From Cacajao melanocephalus (Eukaryota; Chordata; Mammalia; Primates; Pitheciidae): a DNA stretch of 64,000 nucleotides. The notes beneath the pieces were generated by a model. The model was given only the letters and a program-made list of their open reading frames with translations. It was not told the origin of the DNA and did not search any database. Shown here piece after piece: positions 11,001 through 21,405 of this stretch; within the stretch, counting starts at the first letter, position 1; every line of letters begins with the position of its first letter. The position numbers and the translations under genes were made by a program. The DNA lies in the NCBI GenBank assembly GCA_963573385.1, contig CAUYLG010052230.1, forward strand, positions 1-64,000, written 5' to 3'.

Positions 11001-12144
11001 ACATTATCTGACTTCATACTACAAGTCTGTAGTTACCATAACAGCATGGTGTTGGTATAAAAATAGGCACGTAGACCAATGGAACAGAATGGAGAACCCA
11101 GAAATAAAGCCAAATACTTACAGACAAAAACATAAAGTGGGAAAAGGACACCATATTCAACAAATGGTGCTAGGATAATTGGCAAGCCACATGTAGAAGA
11201 ATAAAGCTGCTTCTTTATCTCTCACCTTATATAAAAATCAACTCAAGATGAGCAAAAGCTTAAATCTAAGACGTGAAACCATAAACACTCTAAAAGATAA
11301 CACAGGAAAAACCCTTCTAGACATTAGCTTAGGCAAAAGGTTCATGACCAAGAATCCAAAAGCAAATGCAACAAAAGCAGAGATACATAGATAGGACCTA
11401 CTTAAATTAAAAAGCTTCTGCACAACAAAAGAAATAATCAGCAGAGGAAACAGACAACTCACAGAATGGGAGAAAATATTTACAAATTATGCATCTGACA
11501 AAGGACTAATATCCAGAATTTACAAGGAACTCAGACAAATCAGCAAGATAAAAACAATCCTATCAAAAAGTGGGCAAAGTACTGAACAGACAATTCTCAA
11601 AAGAAAATATACAAATGGCCAACAAACATAAAACAATGCTCAACATAATAAATTATCACGGAAATGCAAATCAAAACCATAATGAGATACTACCTTACTC
11701 CTGGAAGAATGGACATAATTTAAATATCAAAAAAATAACAGATGTTGGTATGGATGTGGTGAAAAGGCAACATTTTTACACTACTGGTTGGAATGTAAAC
11801 TAGTACAACCACTGTGGAGATTCCGTAAAGAACTAAAAGGAGAACTACCATTTGATCCAGCAATCCGACTACTGGGTATCTACCAAGAATAAAAGAAGTC
11901 ATTGTATAAAAAAATACACTTGCACATGCTTGTTTATACCAGCACAATTCGTAATTGAAAAAATATGGAACCAGCGTAAATGCCTGTCAACCAACCAGTG
12001 AATAAATACTACTCAGCCATAAAAAGAAATGAAATAATGGCATCTCCAGCAACCTGAATGGAGCTGGAGACCATTATTCTAGGTGAAGTGACTCAGGAAT
12101 GGAAATCCAAACATGGTGTGTTCTCACTTGTAAGTGGGAGCTAA
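8020..12144 (+). pseudogene. L1 ORF2 remnant (endonuclease and reverse transcriptase)
   Basis: ORF2p nicks target DNA and reverse transcribes L1 RNA. Here roughly the first 100 codons of the endonuclease are missing: sequence goes from the ORF1 end almost directly to the 'AGVALCISDKTD' region near 8060. Landmarks that follow are the endonuclease C-terminal half (8160-8537), the LTR insertion (8538-9096), the fingers region near 9785-9845, the palm FADD box mutated to F-T-N-D at 10523-10534, the thumb near 10755-11060, and the C-terminal zinc-knuckle end near 12100. Multiple frameshifts and stops split it into fragments such as 10755-11060 (101 codons). Non-functional. Confidence 0.88.
8538..9096 (-). 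mobile_element. Solo ERV1-type LTR inserted in L1 ORF2
   Basis: The block interrupts L1 ORF2 cleanly: the left flank ends ttcagac and L1 resumes at about 9099 with 'agaccacagtgaaataaa', so AGAC is seen on both sides. Its sense strand is minus. On that strand it runs from a TG-start region near 9094 to an end near 8538 and has 'aataaacttgctttc' as polyadenylation signal (around 8635-8650). Length about 560 bp, with no internal retroviral genes. I recognise a gammaretrovirus-like (ERV1, MER4-group style) LTR, but the exact family is uncertain. It shares a 'ccatgacagtt-caaatgccatggca' type block with the LTR at 48.3 kb. Confidence 0.75.
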
Positions 12145-12387
12145 GCTGTGAAGATGCAAAGGCGTAAGAATGATATAATGCATTCTGGGGACTTAGGTGG
12201 AAGGGCGGGGAGGGGGTGAAGGATAAAAGACTACACATTGGGTACAGTATACACTGTACCAAAATGTCAGAAATCAACATTAAAGAACTTTTCCATGCAA
12301 CCAAACACTACACGTTTTACCCAAACTACTGAAATTTTTAAAAATAAATAAAATTTAAAAAAACCCAAAACAAAAAACTAACACCGA

Positions 12388-12702
12388 GGCTAGGTATGGT
12401 GGCTCATGCTGGTAATCCCAGAATTTGGGGAGGTCAAATTGGGAGAATTGCTTGAGGTCAGAAATTTGAGACCAGCCTGGGTAATGCAGAAAGACCCCAT
12501 CTCTACAAAAAATACACAAAATTAGCTGGGGGTGTTGTTGTGTGCCTATAGTCTCAGCTACTCAGGAGGCAGAGGTGAGAGGTTTGTCTGAGTCCGGGAG
12601 TTCAAGGTTGCAGTGAGCTAAGATCATACTGCATTCTAGCCTGGGAGACAGAGCAAGACATTGACTCAAAAACTGAAAAACAAAGGCAAAAAAAAAAAAA
12701 CG
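12388..12702 (+). mobile_element. AluJ-like SINE, sense
   Basis: Dimeric Alu: 'tggtggctcatgctggtaat', 'gagaattgcttgaggtcaga', 'agaccagcctgggtaatgca', 'cagtgagctaagatcatact', ending 'cctgggagacagagcaagac' and an A-tail at 12685-12701. The 'tgggtaatgcaga' and 'tagtctcagctactcagg' states and heavy divergence suggest AluJ. Confidence 0.92.
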
Positions 12703-13087
12703 TACAAAATCCTAACATTGATCCAGGAAGGAAAAAAAATATTTCAATTTAGATATATTAGGCAAGAAAGGTCGATTTGAATCCATATGGTTTCAAATTT
12801 TGATTGTATTATTTATAAACTGTGTGGCATAGGGTAATTTTTTCACCTGAAAAATGATGGTCAAAAATATATGCATATAAAATAATGTACATATACCTAA
12901 ATGTATATATATAAATTGTATGTGTGTACATTATTATAGAGTTATTAATTACAAGAAAACACTTATAACAGTATGTGGCACATAATAGGCACTTGAATGA
13001 TGATGGTGATAATGATGATCATGACGCATGGTTGGAAGAGAGACAGGAAGATTCTTTGTTATCAGATATAAAATCAAACTAATTTTA
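12703..13087. other. AT-rich spacer with a LINE/MIR tail
   Basis: The stretch 12840-12960 is rich in 'atatgcatataaaataatgt'-like TA sequence. At 12962-13000 the words 'cagtatgtggcacataatag' and 'gcacttgaatgatgatggtg' look like a short L2 or MIR 3' end in sense orientation. Confidence 0.45.
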
Positions 13088-13372
13088 ATTTTTTTGAGAG
13101 CATCTGGCCCTCTTACCCAGGCTGGAATGCAGTGGTGTGATCACTGCTCACTGCAGCCTTGAACTGGGCTCAAGCGAATCTCCCATCTAGTCTCCCGAAA
13201 AGCTGGAAGTACAGGTTTGAGCCCCCATGCCTGGCTAATTTTTAAAATTTTTGTAGAATTGGGGGTCTTGCTGTGTTGACTAGGGTGATTTTGAACTCCT
13301 GGTTTCAAGAGATCCTCCCTCTTTGGTCTCTCAAAGTGCTGGAATTTCAGGTGTGAGCCACTGCGACTGGTC
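13088..13372 (-). mobile_element. AluJ-like SINE, antisense
   Basis: Antisense Alu landmarks: 'caggctggaatgcagtggtg', 'tcactgcagccttgaactgg', 'tctcaaagtgctggaatttc', 'aggtgtgagccactgcgact'. Highly diverged, hence AluJ-like. Confidence 0.9.
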
Positions 13373-13410
13373 TGAAAGTAATCTGTACAAAACTATTATT
13401 AAGGTCTGAC

Positions 13411-13484
13411 CCTTTTGTTGGGCAAAAAATTTAGCAAGAGAAGTGCTACCTTTTTGGGCAAAATATTCAGCAAGGGAAGTGTTA
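13411..13484. repeat. Two-copy 36-38-bp tandem duplication
   Basis: Copy 1 (13411-13448) and copy 2 (13449-13484) both read as ccttttN...tgggcaaaa, then 'agcaag-gaagtg-ta'. I count 4 substitutions and a 2-bp gap between them. It lies just outside the 3' side of the antisense Alu. Not part of any family I know. Confidence 0.8.
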
Positions 13485-13789
13485 TCTCAAAGGTCGGTGT
13501 TTCAGCTCAAAGCTTATCTGTTAGGTCTAGGGCTCGAAGCTGGGGTCGTGGGGAGGAATTACCATGGGATTGCTGCTCATTGCTTTAATCAGGCCTCTAG
13601 GGTTGTCAGCTTTTTGCCATTTGGTGATTTTATGATTCCTGTGAAGCAAAAGAAAGTAAAGGAGGGAAAGAATAAGGGCAAGTGAGATACAGAGCTGGTC
13701 TCAGAAACATGCAAGTGAGAGTTTTATCTGAGATTTCACTGAAGCGTGAACTAAGGTAAGATAGAAAATGAATTTAGTAATAGTCATGA

Positions 13790-13935
13790 AATATTTGTGT
13801 GGTACTGAGCCTTTGCCAGTCCCCATGTTGGGCTCTAGTTACAGAGACTAATGACATTCTAGTTTTCAACAAACTCATAATCCCATAGTGGAGATAAGCA
13901 CATAAACAAATAATTATAATTTGGAGGGCTGGGAT
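13790..13935 (-). mobile_element. L2 LINE 3' fragment, antisense
   Basis: 'ctagttacagagactaatga', 'aactcataatcccatagtgg', 'agataagcacataaacaaat' follow the antisense L2 3' end order. Confidence 0.6.
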
Positions 13936-14424
13936 TGAGCACGTTCCCGTTGGACAAAGAACAAGGCTTGTTGTATTCAGCTTCACTGGGGTGAAGGTCA
14001 TCGAGAGTGCTTCTCAGCTGGAACTCTCAGACACCGCCGTTTTTACTAACGGTTTTAGTTTTAGGGAAGAAACTCAAGTCAGATATTTAAATAGTAAAAT
14101 GTACTTGATACTTCTAGGCTTTTCAGAGTTGATACTTCGAGAAACTTCTGGATTTACAATCTAGGTTTGAGCAAGCCTTTCAGCTTACAGCTTGAATCTG
14201 TGTATTTGAAACATGGGACAGGCGCAAAGGCAGCTTCTGTCATTACAAAAGGATCAGGCACTTAGCACTGTGATTCTAAGAGGGTAAATCACTTTGCTTT
14301 CCTACATGATTATACTAACTTCATAGACAAAGAAAGCAGCAAGTTCTCAGTAAAACAAAGAGGCAACTCAGACACCCAGTTTGGCTTTGAGAATTATATT
14401 CAGAAAGTCAATAATTTATCCCGT
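13936..14424. other. No recognised feature
   Basis: About 490 bp of moderately AT-rich sequence; nothing assigned on either strand. Confidence 0.4.
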
Positions 14425-14485
14425 AAACATTTATTGAATTTTTCCTCTGGTCCAGACACAAGGTTAGATGGTGAGAACACAATGC
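14425..14485 (-). mobile_element. L2 tail fragment, antisense
   Basis: 'aaacatttattgaatttttc' then 'acacaaggttagatggtgag' fits the antisense L2 3' tail; about 60 bp only. Confidence 0.45.
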
Positions 14486-14775
14486 TTCTGGGCTATTTTA
14501 TAGACAGTTTGGTTTTACTTTCCTTACTGCATGCTTCAAGCAAATTAAGCTTTTTTAACTCCAGGTATTAAAGAAAGAAAAGAGGCAACTAACCGTAAAT
14601 GTCGTAAAATAGGACAGTGGGACCAACTTCTTCCTACCCAAACCAATATTCTTGGTCCCAAGGATGGAAATATCATGACCTAGTTCTTTCCCTTGGCACA
14701 CTGTGACTAATGATAGACATTGTCTTTTGGTTCCTGTCTCAAATTTGCTGTCCCTCTGGTGGAGTTACATATCTG

Positions 14776-14799
14776 GAGATATATATATGTTATATATCT

Positions 14800-14832
<33 letters not shown>

Positions 14833-14868
14833 GTTATATAGCTGGATATATATATATATATATATATC
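14776..14868. repeat. Compound (TA)n microsatellite
   Basis: TA tracts at about 14796-14830 and 14847-14866. They are separated by the repeated phrase 'gttatata.ctggatatata', which itself recurs three times (near 14788, 14833, 14866). A composite minisatellite-like array of TA runs plus a short spacer. Confidence 0.85.
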
Positions 14869-14879
14869 TGGTGGAGATA

Positions 14880-16570
14880 TATAATATCAGGCATACATAC
14901 AAATTGGGAGCTATATTTTCCTTACATAGCAACAAATCAATGTTTCCTATTGAATTGGGATTGCTGGCAACCCCAGGTTTATGACTAACAATTAAGAGGA
15001 CATATCCTCTTTTTAATTTAGGAGTTGAATAAGTTGGCATCTTTTGCTGATGTTCTACTGGTTTAAATTTCTGTTTGGGGGAACATTCATTATACATACT
15101 CATTTCTTTGAAGAAAACGTGTGGATCTGATGTATGGTCAACATTTAATCTCTAATTTGTGCCTATAATAGCCACAGTCACATCAACTAAAGCCCTTTTG
15201 TTTTGAAAAACTTGCGTTTTGACATGACCATTGTTCTAAGGACAACTGTCCTCCTACCAAGCTACTGTTATTGGATGCTGTCCTTGGGCTAGCTTTACAT
15301 TATGTTAAATTGTGTCACAACCACTGTGGTTCCAAGAATGCGGGCCTCTTTTTTGTGTAAAAAAAATACTAGGTTTCTATACTATAATTAGTGTCAGGAA
15401 GCCAATAGGAATATAATACCACTTTGAAATTAATATTTTATCACATGTATGTCAGGCATGCGTGTGAGATACTTAAGCAGGCTATAACAATGACTGGTGC
15501 ACAGAAGATGGATTATGTGGCCCCCTGCAATAATTCTGCAGCTTCTTAAATTCCTTAGCCTGCAAGCTGGGAGCTGCAGCACCACTGCAAGGCTGCTTCC
15601 CAGCTTTGTTTGACTCTCCTGTCTTTTTAGGGCTTTTTAATAACCAACTGGACCCATAATGTGATAGTTCCAGAATCTATGCCAAGAAAAGCGTGCCTAG
15701 CCATTACAGGAAATAAAAAATCCAATAAAGCAAGAAATGCAACTTGACGCTTTGGTACAAGCCAAAGCAATAACCATTTAATGTCCAGTAAATTTAATTG
15801 CAAAGATGACTTTTTTTTTTCCAGTTGCAGTAAATGTGATGATACGTTTGTTCTGTGTTTCTGTGGCCAGCTGTGAAAAGCTATTTGTTGCCTGGCTGGC
15901 TGGCTGGGCTGCCTGTTCTGTTTTGCTGTCTAAGGCACTGCTGACCAGTCCAGAAGCAAACACACTCAATTGACTCCAGTGAAGTTCTAGCAGATCACCG
16001 TCTTTGTAATTGCCTTCTGGGAAGAGAAGCACATAAAGCTGATTTAAACTTTGGGTACTTAGGTTTCACTGATTTAGAAAATAATACCTGACTTAATTTA
16101 AAGTCATATGAAGTCTTGACTATAAAGTTTATTTTCAGGCTGGGATGCTGGTGGCCTCAAGGTAGCTGAGTTGGCTAGACATTAGTCGCTACCCTCATGT
16201 TTAAAATCCCAGAGTAAGGATTTTCTTTTAGACAGCCTGGAGATACAGTTTTATCAGACTGTGAATCTTCTTGTTCTGGATTATGTATTCAGGGTAGCCA
16301 TTCACTTCTATTTTGGTTTGAAGGAGTTGCAGGGCTCTTTGCTGAGTGCTGTGTTTAATTGGGGACAGAGGTATGAGAACAGAAACTGTGAAGAGGTGTG
16401 GAGAGGGAGGGGACTAGAAGACAAGGGGGCAGGATTAACAAGGGGGTAGACTCAGCCGGTGACACCTGAGCATGTTACATTTCTATGGATACCGCTTTAC
16501 CACTGCCAGAGCCACTTGGTTATATCTTTGGGCTGAGTGAATCTTTCTTCCTTTTTAGAGGAAGCAGCAG
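14880..16570. other. 1.7 kb without recognised genes or repeats
   Basis: No repeat I can name. A short GGCT/CTGG run (ctggctggctggctgggct) sits at about 15893-15912. An 84-codon minus-strand frame at 15778-16032 overlaps it; it shows no domain and I treat it as chance. This is one of the longest unassigned blocks and could hold conserved non-coding sequence. Confidence 0.45.
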
Positions 16571-16574
16571 GACT

Positions 16575-16650
16575 GTGATAATTACACCTAAGTTTGAATC
16601 CTGCTCTGCTACTTGATACATGTGTGATTCCACATAGGTTAAATGATGAC
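16575..16650 (+). mobile_element. MIR fragment, sense
   Basis: 'gtttgaatcctgctctgcta' followed by 'cttgatacatgtgtgattcc' is the tRNA-derived to core part of MIR. Confidence 0.6.
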
Positions 16651-16954
16651 AGTGCCATTTCATGAGGGTGTGAGTGTACAAATGACCATCATTTTCTGAG
16701 TTCTGAGAACTGATTATGTTTAATGTTTTCTAAATGGGGCAAGGTGGAATTTTCTGTTGCTCTCATTCCCTTCTGTTCTTTCTTCACACCTCAGGTAGAG
16801 AGAAGACCTTTTAGCATAATAGCACAGGGAGATTGTGTGATTAGAGGCATTCAGTACAATCATAAAGGTTTAAGGTTTAAATCTTTATGTATAAGGATAA
16901 AGTTTTTCTTGTTTTGTAGATGTCCTACGATAAAAGTGTTACAAGAGCTGAGCC

Positions 16955-17130
16955 TACTTGGGCAGGTAGCATGGTATTTAAGGGATTGGATTTTTGTGTC
17001 AGGTTACCTGGGTTTGGGTCCTGGTTTCATTACTTACTAGCCACGTGACGTGATGTTGGGTCAGCTACTTACTCTCTGGACCTCAGTTTCCATAAAATGG
17101 AGATAACAGTAGTATGCCTGTCTCCTAGAG
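16955..17130 (+). mobile_element. MIR SINE, sense
   Basis: 'ggcaggtagcatggtattta', 'aggttacctgggtttgggtc', 'cattacttactagccacgtg', 'cctcagtttccataaaatgg', 'agataacagtagtatgcctg'. Well preserved core. Confidence 0.85.
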
Positions 17131-18607
17131 TCAGGCCTATTTTCTTGATAAAGGCTGAAGCCATATGGAACTAGTCCTTGGAAAGAGAGAAGAGGGAGAA
17201 AGACCAAAGAGAAAGGGACTCTGACTGGCCTGCTGTACCTAATTTGATGGGAATACAAAGACATGTATATACCATCTTCTAAAGTCCAGGTGGCCACAAT
17301 GGGAGCTCTATTTGGGGTGACTTGGGCAAATGTGGACCTTGCTAGTTGAGTGCTTGTGGCGTGAGAGGCTGTCCTGTGTTACTCTCTCCTCGCTCCAGCG
17401 ATGTATTCTTTCTGCTCGTTGAACGCGATGTATTCTTTCTGCTCTTTGAACACAGCGTGACTCCCTCAGGTGTCTGCATTGTCTCTTCTCTCTTCCAGGG
17501 ATATTTTCCCAACAACTCCTTAAAATAACTTTATTTCTCTCATCACTCACAACTTACCTCATATGTTAGTCCCTCTCAGAAGCCCTTCTCCAAGTAACTG
17601 TTAGGGCAAAAACTAAGTCAACTGATTTAACAATGAGATTTTGAAATACAATGTCCCTTTGTAAATAGCAGTCAAGGCCTGTGGAACATTTTGGCTCCCT
17701 GAGGTCATTCAGAAGCCTGGCTTCCTCCATCTTGTTTCTCTGCCATTTCTAGGACATTGTCCTCATCCACATTCAAAGCTAGACAAGCATCTTCAAGCGA
17801 CTGAAGCAGAAGTTGCACTCATCGCTTTCACTCACATCTCCTTGGGAAGAACTTAATCACATTACCACACCCAGCTGCAGGGAGGCTCCAGCTGGACAAG
17901 TATACTTTCATTTAGATGTTGTCACATGAGCCTCAGATGGCCATACTCCATACCAAAGGACACTTCGATATGTCAGAAGCATGAACTTTATCTGGTGTCT
18001 TATTTTCCCCATTTCCCAGGAATTATGCCTTACTGGGCTTCTGTATTACCTAGATTTATTTTCTAATTTTAATTAACATTCACAGAAAGGTTTCTGGCTT
18101 TGCCTTTCTGGAATACTATTTGACACATTAGACTTCAAAGTCAAATGACCTGCATATCGTTAACCTGGAAATCTGGTCAGATCTTATAAAACCCTGAGGG
18201 CCACTCACTTGCCTTTGGCTTCCATATTTCTGTCTCTTTAGTTAGTCATAGCTGTAACCAAGATTTCAGTTCTACTGTCTGTGTGTTACTTTTCTGCAAT
18301 CCCTCCTATATCCAAGCACAAAAGAGGCTACACAGTCCTCCTTAACCTGCTGCTTCCAGCAGCCTTTACAAACTGATCTGATTGGCCGTTTGCAACCTGG
18401 CTCTAACAATTTAAGGTTCTGGTGACATTTTACCAAGAATATGTTCCTTTGGGCAGGTAGATACCTTGTTCATTCGGAAGGATTTCAGTGCCTAGAATTA
18501 TAAACCTCTCTTAGGTTTGCAGAGGTTGAGATCAGCTTCAGTTATTTTAGATAACTCACATGCAATGCCCACACCACAAATAATTACATAAATACTGGCT
18601 TAACACC
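17131..18607. other. Unassigned block with possible old repeat
   Basis: Contains the 27-bp duplication at 17398-17451. Within 17760-17940 the phrases 'cagaagttgcactcatcgct', 'cacatctccttgggaagaac' and 'acccagctgcagggaggctc' are ones I associate with an old interspersed repeat, but I cannot name the family with confidence. The rest is unassigned. Confidence 0.4.
17398..17451. repeat. Perfect-register 27-bp tandem duplication
   Basis: Unit 1 (17398-17424) and unit 2 (17425-17451) both begin gcgatgtattctttctgctc and end ttgaac, with one substitution between them (cgttg versus ctttg). The unit is 9 codons long, so frames on both strands stay open through it: VFFLLVERD then VFFLLFEHS on the plus strand. 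Confidence 0.92.
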
Positions 18608-18663
18608 TTCTATATTGTCTGGAATATAATAGGAGCTGTATAAATATTTGTTGAATGAATTAA
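18608..18663 (+). mobile_element. L2 3' tail fragment, sense
   Basis: 'tattgtctggaatataatag' followed by 'aatatttgttgaatgaatta' is the L2 3' terminus. Confidence 0.6.
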
Positions 18664-19562
18664 TACCTGAACAAGCTTCGTAGACACATTCCTTCCAACA
18701 ATCTTTTTGACAATGTTTATATTTTACAACTGCCTTGGTCACAGTGATAGGAGAGCTGTATAGTAGTCACATATATAAGAAACTGCCTTGGCAAAAATCA
18801 CTAAGCAACATTCAGGGCTATTTGGAACCATTAAATGTTGGCCCGGTCTTCCGAACAGCAGGGCAAATAGTTTTCCTCACAGGAGGATTCTGTAATTTCT
18901 CTTCTTTTCTGCTCCTCTAATTCATTAATATTAAAACCTGAATATCTCCCAGTGGCATACTAATGGTTCTTGATATTTTGTGTGATTTCTTTGTTCAGAA
19001 CACAGGTTATTTCATACCATGAATGGTGTGAATGCTCTTTTAAATAGAGAAGCACTTGGTTAAGTTTAGAGTGACCTTTAATATTTCCTCTATCTTTGGA
19101 TGGGAACAATTGGCGCACTTGTCTCTAGTTTCAAAATAAAACGTGAACCAATGTATACAAAGACAGAGGCTATCTGAATCTATGATTACAATTCAGGAAC
19201 AATTGCTGAGTGCTTATAAAGGGTCACACGCAAGTTACATGGTATCAGAAACTTTCACATATACTCTCTAGTTTACGTCACAGACTATTTCAGTGTCTTC
19301 CATCTATAAATTATCTAACTTTTGTATAAAATAGTATTGACCTTTTATTTTGGTGTTGTATAAACCTGTTTAAAAACATACTTATAATTCCAGCAATTAC
19401 TTAATTGCTTATTTGTAAGCAATTGCTTTCCATGAAGAGCTTGTTGATAACAGGATTATCTTATTCATATCATCTATTGCTTTAGGGCCTGACACAGGGC
19501 ATAAACATGTCTTTTGTTCCCTTTCTATTTTATAAAAAATTTTATTGATGCAAGGAAGCTCA
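18664..19562. other. Unassigned sequence
   Basis: No named repeat. Overlapping small hairpins at 19392-19427 are described in the findings. Confidence 0.4.
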
Positions 19563-19788
19563 TTTTTTTTTTTTGAGATAAGTCTCACTCTGTCAACCAG
19601 ACTAGAGTGAAGTGGCACAATCAAAGCTCACTGTAGCCTTGAACTACTGGGCTCAAATTATCCTCCACCTCAGCCTCCCAAATAGCTAGGGCTGCAGGCA
19701 TGTGCTGTCATGCCTGTCTTGGGTTCAAGGTCTAATGACTTTATTTTATTTAGTAGAGATGGGGGTCTTACTATGTAGCCCAGACTGA
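19563..19788 (-). mobile_element. AluJ-like fragment, antisense
   Basis: Starts with a T-run and 'gagataagtctcactctgtc', then 'agctcactgtagccttgaac' and 'gcctcccaaatagctagggc'. It breaks near 19715 with about 25 bp of unrelated sequence ('gggttcaaggtctaatgact') before 'tagtagagatgggggtctta', and stops at 'gcccagactg'. The 3' half of the antisense Alu is missing. Confidence 0.85.
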
Positions 19789-20019
19789 AAAAAAAGTGTC
19801 TCTTGAAAGAATGAATGAGTGAAAAATGCAAGAAAACATCCTATACTTCATGGTTTCTCTTTATTCTACTAAAATTTGGGTGTACCATGTGTTCCCTTAT
19901 GATGCCATCTGTTAGGATTTTACTGTACTTAAATATGTTTGACAGTGGAGAAAAGATCTAGAGGGAGGAAACTGCATGGTTAACAAACTAGTCTCAAATA
20001 GTTGCTTGAGCAATGATAG

Positions 20020-20760
20020 AAAACACAAGACTCCTGGGTCAGAGACAAAGGGCTTTATTATTCACTATTAAGTCAGTAGCATAGAATCAGCATAGTTGCA
20101 CCAGTTCTAACAGCCCTAATAGCTCTAAATTCTACAGGGCAACAAGGAGGACTAGGTAGGGACTTTATGGTCAGTTGGTATGTACCACATGAGAGGAGCC
20201 CTGAGATTAAGGAATCTACTGCTGTTAGAACAAACAGCAAGAAAACTTTTTTTTTTTTTTTTTTTTAGACAGGATCTTGCTCTGTTGTCCAGGCTGGAGT
20301 GCAGTGGTACAATCATGGCTCACTGCAGCCTTAATTTCCTGGGCTCAAATGAGTCTCTTGTCTCAGCCTTCCAAGTGGTTGGGACTACAGGTGCGTAACA
20401 CCAGGCCTGGTCAATTTTTGTATTTTTTGTAGAGATGGGGTTTAGCTAGCTATGTTGCCCAGGCTCATCTTGAATGCCTGGGCTCAAGGAGTCCACCCAC
20501 CTCCACCTCCCAAAGTGCAAGGATTATAGGCATGAACTACTGCACCTGGCAAACTTTTTTTTTTTGGACCAGAGGGAAAACACATCATAGTACAGCTCCA
20601 TGTACAGCATTCCTTACTTTGCAGAATCGCTGATTGCACAAAAAATCCTAAGAAGTGGCACCATGGCACTTTCACAGAAGAAAAAGAATGGTCAAGACCT
20701 TGTCATTTGGCCTATGCAGCAAGACATGTAGGGAGTGCAAGGTGCCCATGGCAAGTTGGC
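20020..20760 (-). mobile_element. Candidate old LTR, antisense, split by an Alu
   Basis: On the minus strand, 20040-20062 contains an AATAAA-type signal ahead of 'ccctttgtctctgaccc', which is a typical LTR R/U5 layout. Unassigned sequence on both sides of the Alu at 20247-20550 could belong to the same element. I cannot name the family; the call rests mainly on the polyadenylation context. Confidence 0.3.
20247..20550 (-). mobile_element. AluJ-like SINE, antisense
   Basis: Poly-T at 20247-20266, then 'ttgctctgttgtccaggctg', 'gagtgcagtggtacaatcat', 'gcctcccaaagtgc'-type end and 'tgcacctggc'. An aaactttt word flanks both sides (20243 and 20551) as a short, imperfect target-site duplication. 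Confidence 0.92.
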
Positions 20761-20799
20761 TTCACCACCAAGGAGCTGGAAGAAACTTTTCATTGACAT

Positions 20800-20895
20800 A
20801 GTTACATTGTAGAGAAGATTGAGGTTCTGACAGGTAAAGTGACTTGTCTAAGTTTACACCGATGACTTGCCTAGGACAGAAACTCATTTTTTATG
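20800..20895 (-). mobile_element. MIR fragment, antisense
   Basis: 'acattgtagagaagattgag', 'ggtaaagtgacttgtctaag', 'ttacaccgatgacttgccta' follow the antisense MIR core. Confidence 0.55.
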
Positions 20896-21164
20896 GACTC
20901 TAGATCTAACATTTTTTCCATAATACCACACTTGCCTCTTTATATTACTTTTGTTATTTATTTACTCACAGCTGTACCTCAATTTTCAATTGCTACACAA
21001 GATTTCTTCAGCGGTTTACTTCGTACCTTTAAAATTATTGTTACGATCTCACGGTACAGCACTTCACAAAGCATTTGTCGAATACGTGCAGCAAAAAGGC
21101 TCTATGCAAAAGTGTTTAGTCCTTAGATACGTCTGGGAAACTAATGCATACTCTGCTGAGGAGT

Positions 21165-21405
21165 CACAGTATAGGAGTTTAAGAGCAAAGGCTCTGGAGT
21201 TAGAGAAGTTTGGGTTCAAAATCTGCTTATTGGATTTATGATCCTGGGTAAGGTATTTAAATTTGATGAGCCTCAGTTTGCTCAGAAATGTCGTTGATAA
21301 TAATATCTAGTTTCAAATTAGATGAGAAAATTAAGTGAATTAACACATATAAAGTGTTGGAAACATTGTGTGACATATGGCCCAATAAGGTAGCCATAAT
21401 TAATG
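21165..21405 (+). mobile_element. MIR SINE, sense, near full length
   Basis: 'agagcaaaggctctggagtt', 'tttgggttcaaaatctgctt', 'gatcctgggtaaggtattta', 'gcctcagtttgctcagaaat', 'gaaaattaagtgaattaaca', 'tgtgtgacatatggcccaat'. Confidence 0.88.

Larger units (their letters stand above)
5339..12365 (+). mobile_element. Near full-length L1, sense (L1PB/L1MA-like)
   Basis: Starts with an L1 5' UTR about 1.6 kb long ('agacagggctgatatgctgc' near 5370). ORF1 opens at 6967, ORF2 runs to about 12144, and a 3' UTR ends in an A-rich tail near 12360. Removing the 8538-9096 LTR leaves about 6.5 kb, close to the length of an intact L1. It is inactive: ORF1 has a stop at its codon 81, the start of ORF2 is deleted, the reverse-transcriptase FADD box reads F-T-N-D, and there are many frameshifts. 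The 5' UTR type and ORF1 N-terminus (MRKNQNSNSGNM) point to an L1MA/L1PB-age element, older than L1PA. Subfamily is my inference. Confidence 0.9.

Noticed and set aside
16130..16230. Possible tRNA-like segment
   Set aside because: No consistent cloverleaf or A and B boxes; the only tRNA-like signals in the window are decayed MIR heads.
17346..17528. Repeated VFFLL peptide as a functional protein repeat
   Set aside because: The repeat is a two-copy 27-bp DNA duplication in a 60-codon frame and is open on both strands, which points to coincidence.
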